A DNA stretch of 5,806 nucleotides. Origin: Bacillota bacterium (GTDB lineage Bacteria > Bacillota > Syntrophomonadia > Syntrophomonadales > Syntrophomonadaceae). The position numbers and the translations under genes were made by a program. Location: contig JAEWZB010000077.1 of the NCBI GenBank assembly GCA_023395515.1, forward strand, positions 1 through 5,806, read 5' to 3'. Below the pieces are notes generated by a model. That model saw only the letters and a list, made by a program, of their open reading frames with translations, was not told where the DNA came from and did not search any database. Every line of letters starts with the position of its first letter. The stretch's first letter is position 1. Shown one piece after another: positions 5,754 to 5,806 of the stretch.

Positions 5754-5806
5754 TTAAGAATTAAGCCAATCCTGAGTTTCCTTTAAACGGTAGGAATTTC
5801 CGTTCA
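5754..5806 (-). CDS. istB: IstB-like ATP-binding transposition helper protein, C-terminal tail
   Basis: The minus-strand frame entering from the right edge reads NGNSYRLKETQDWLNS and stops at TAA 5756-5754. The NGNSYRLKE ending resembles the C-terminus of IstB, the DnaC-like AAA+ ATPase that works with the IstA transposase in IS21 transposition. Only 16 full codons are visible, too few for a motif-based proof, but the terminal repeats just beyond the stop fit the istA-istB order of the family. The Walker motifs and istA would lie outside the window. Whether the gene is intact cannot be seen. Confidence 0.6.
   Translation of the reverse strand, partial: NGNSYRLKETQDWLNS

Larger units (their letters stand above)
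5689..5806 (-). mobile_element. IS21-family insertion sequence, istB-side end (partial)
   Basis: Read on the minus strand, this holds the end of an istB frame, then two copies of a G-run terminal repeat, then a tip ending in CTTGACA, so the element would begin TGTCAAGCG at 5689 on the plus strand. IS21 elements carry multiple terminal repeats, often with TG...CA tips, and end with istB, which is what is seen. The rest of the element lies to the right of the window. The exact boundary at 5689 is inferred from the TG tip and could be off by some bases; no target-site duplication can be tested here. Confidence 0.65.

Overview
The window looks like chromosome from a low-GC, anaerobic, spore-former-like member of the Firmicutes (Clostridia, Peptococcaceae-like, is my best guess). 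The clues are an S-layer homology (SLH) cell-surface protein, a 'copper amine oxidase N-terminal' stalk-domain exported protein, strong AGGAGG-type ribosome binding sites, AT-rich spacers with classic hairpin/U-run terminators, and the tail of an IS21-family insertion sequence. The genus cannot be fixed from the sequence alone.

Layout, left to right. (1) Bases 1-1658, plus strand: the C-terminal part of a large secreted protein with MBG-type Ig-like repeats, a Gly/Ser and Pro/Thr linker, a surface-protein core domain and three SLH repeats; its start lies upstream of the window. (2) Bases 1664-1746: a GC-rich stem-loop, then a bidirectional terminator serving this gene and its convergent neighbour. 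(3) Bases 1827-3083 or 3092, minus strand: an exported, methionine-rich protein with a copper amine oxidase N-terminal-like stalk domain and a probable lipoprotein-like second domain. (4) Bases 3084-3298: a divergent promoter spacer. (5) Bases 3299-3445, plus strand: a 48-residue protein with a near-perfect Shine-Dalgarno sequence, followed by two hairpins, the second a terminator. (6) Bases 3534-3567: a perfect 34-bp palindrome acting as terminator for the next gene. (7) Bases 3593-5521, minus strand: a 642-residue long-chain acyl-CoA synthetase of the FAA1/ACSL type. (8) Bases 5522-5688: its leader and promoter region. (9) Bases 5689-5806: the istB-side end of an IS21-family element with duplicated terminal repeats and the last 16 codons of istB on the minus strand.

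The genes do not form an operon: each has its own terminator, and orientations alternate (+, -, +, -). The first two encode cell-envelope proteins; the acyl-CoA ligase is a stand-alone lipid activation gene. I see no clear new multi-gene system. The most worthwhile items are the unrecognised 48-residue protein, the Met-rich exported protein, and the IS21 end, which places an outward -35-like hexamer upstream of the acyl-CoA ligase.
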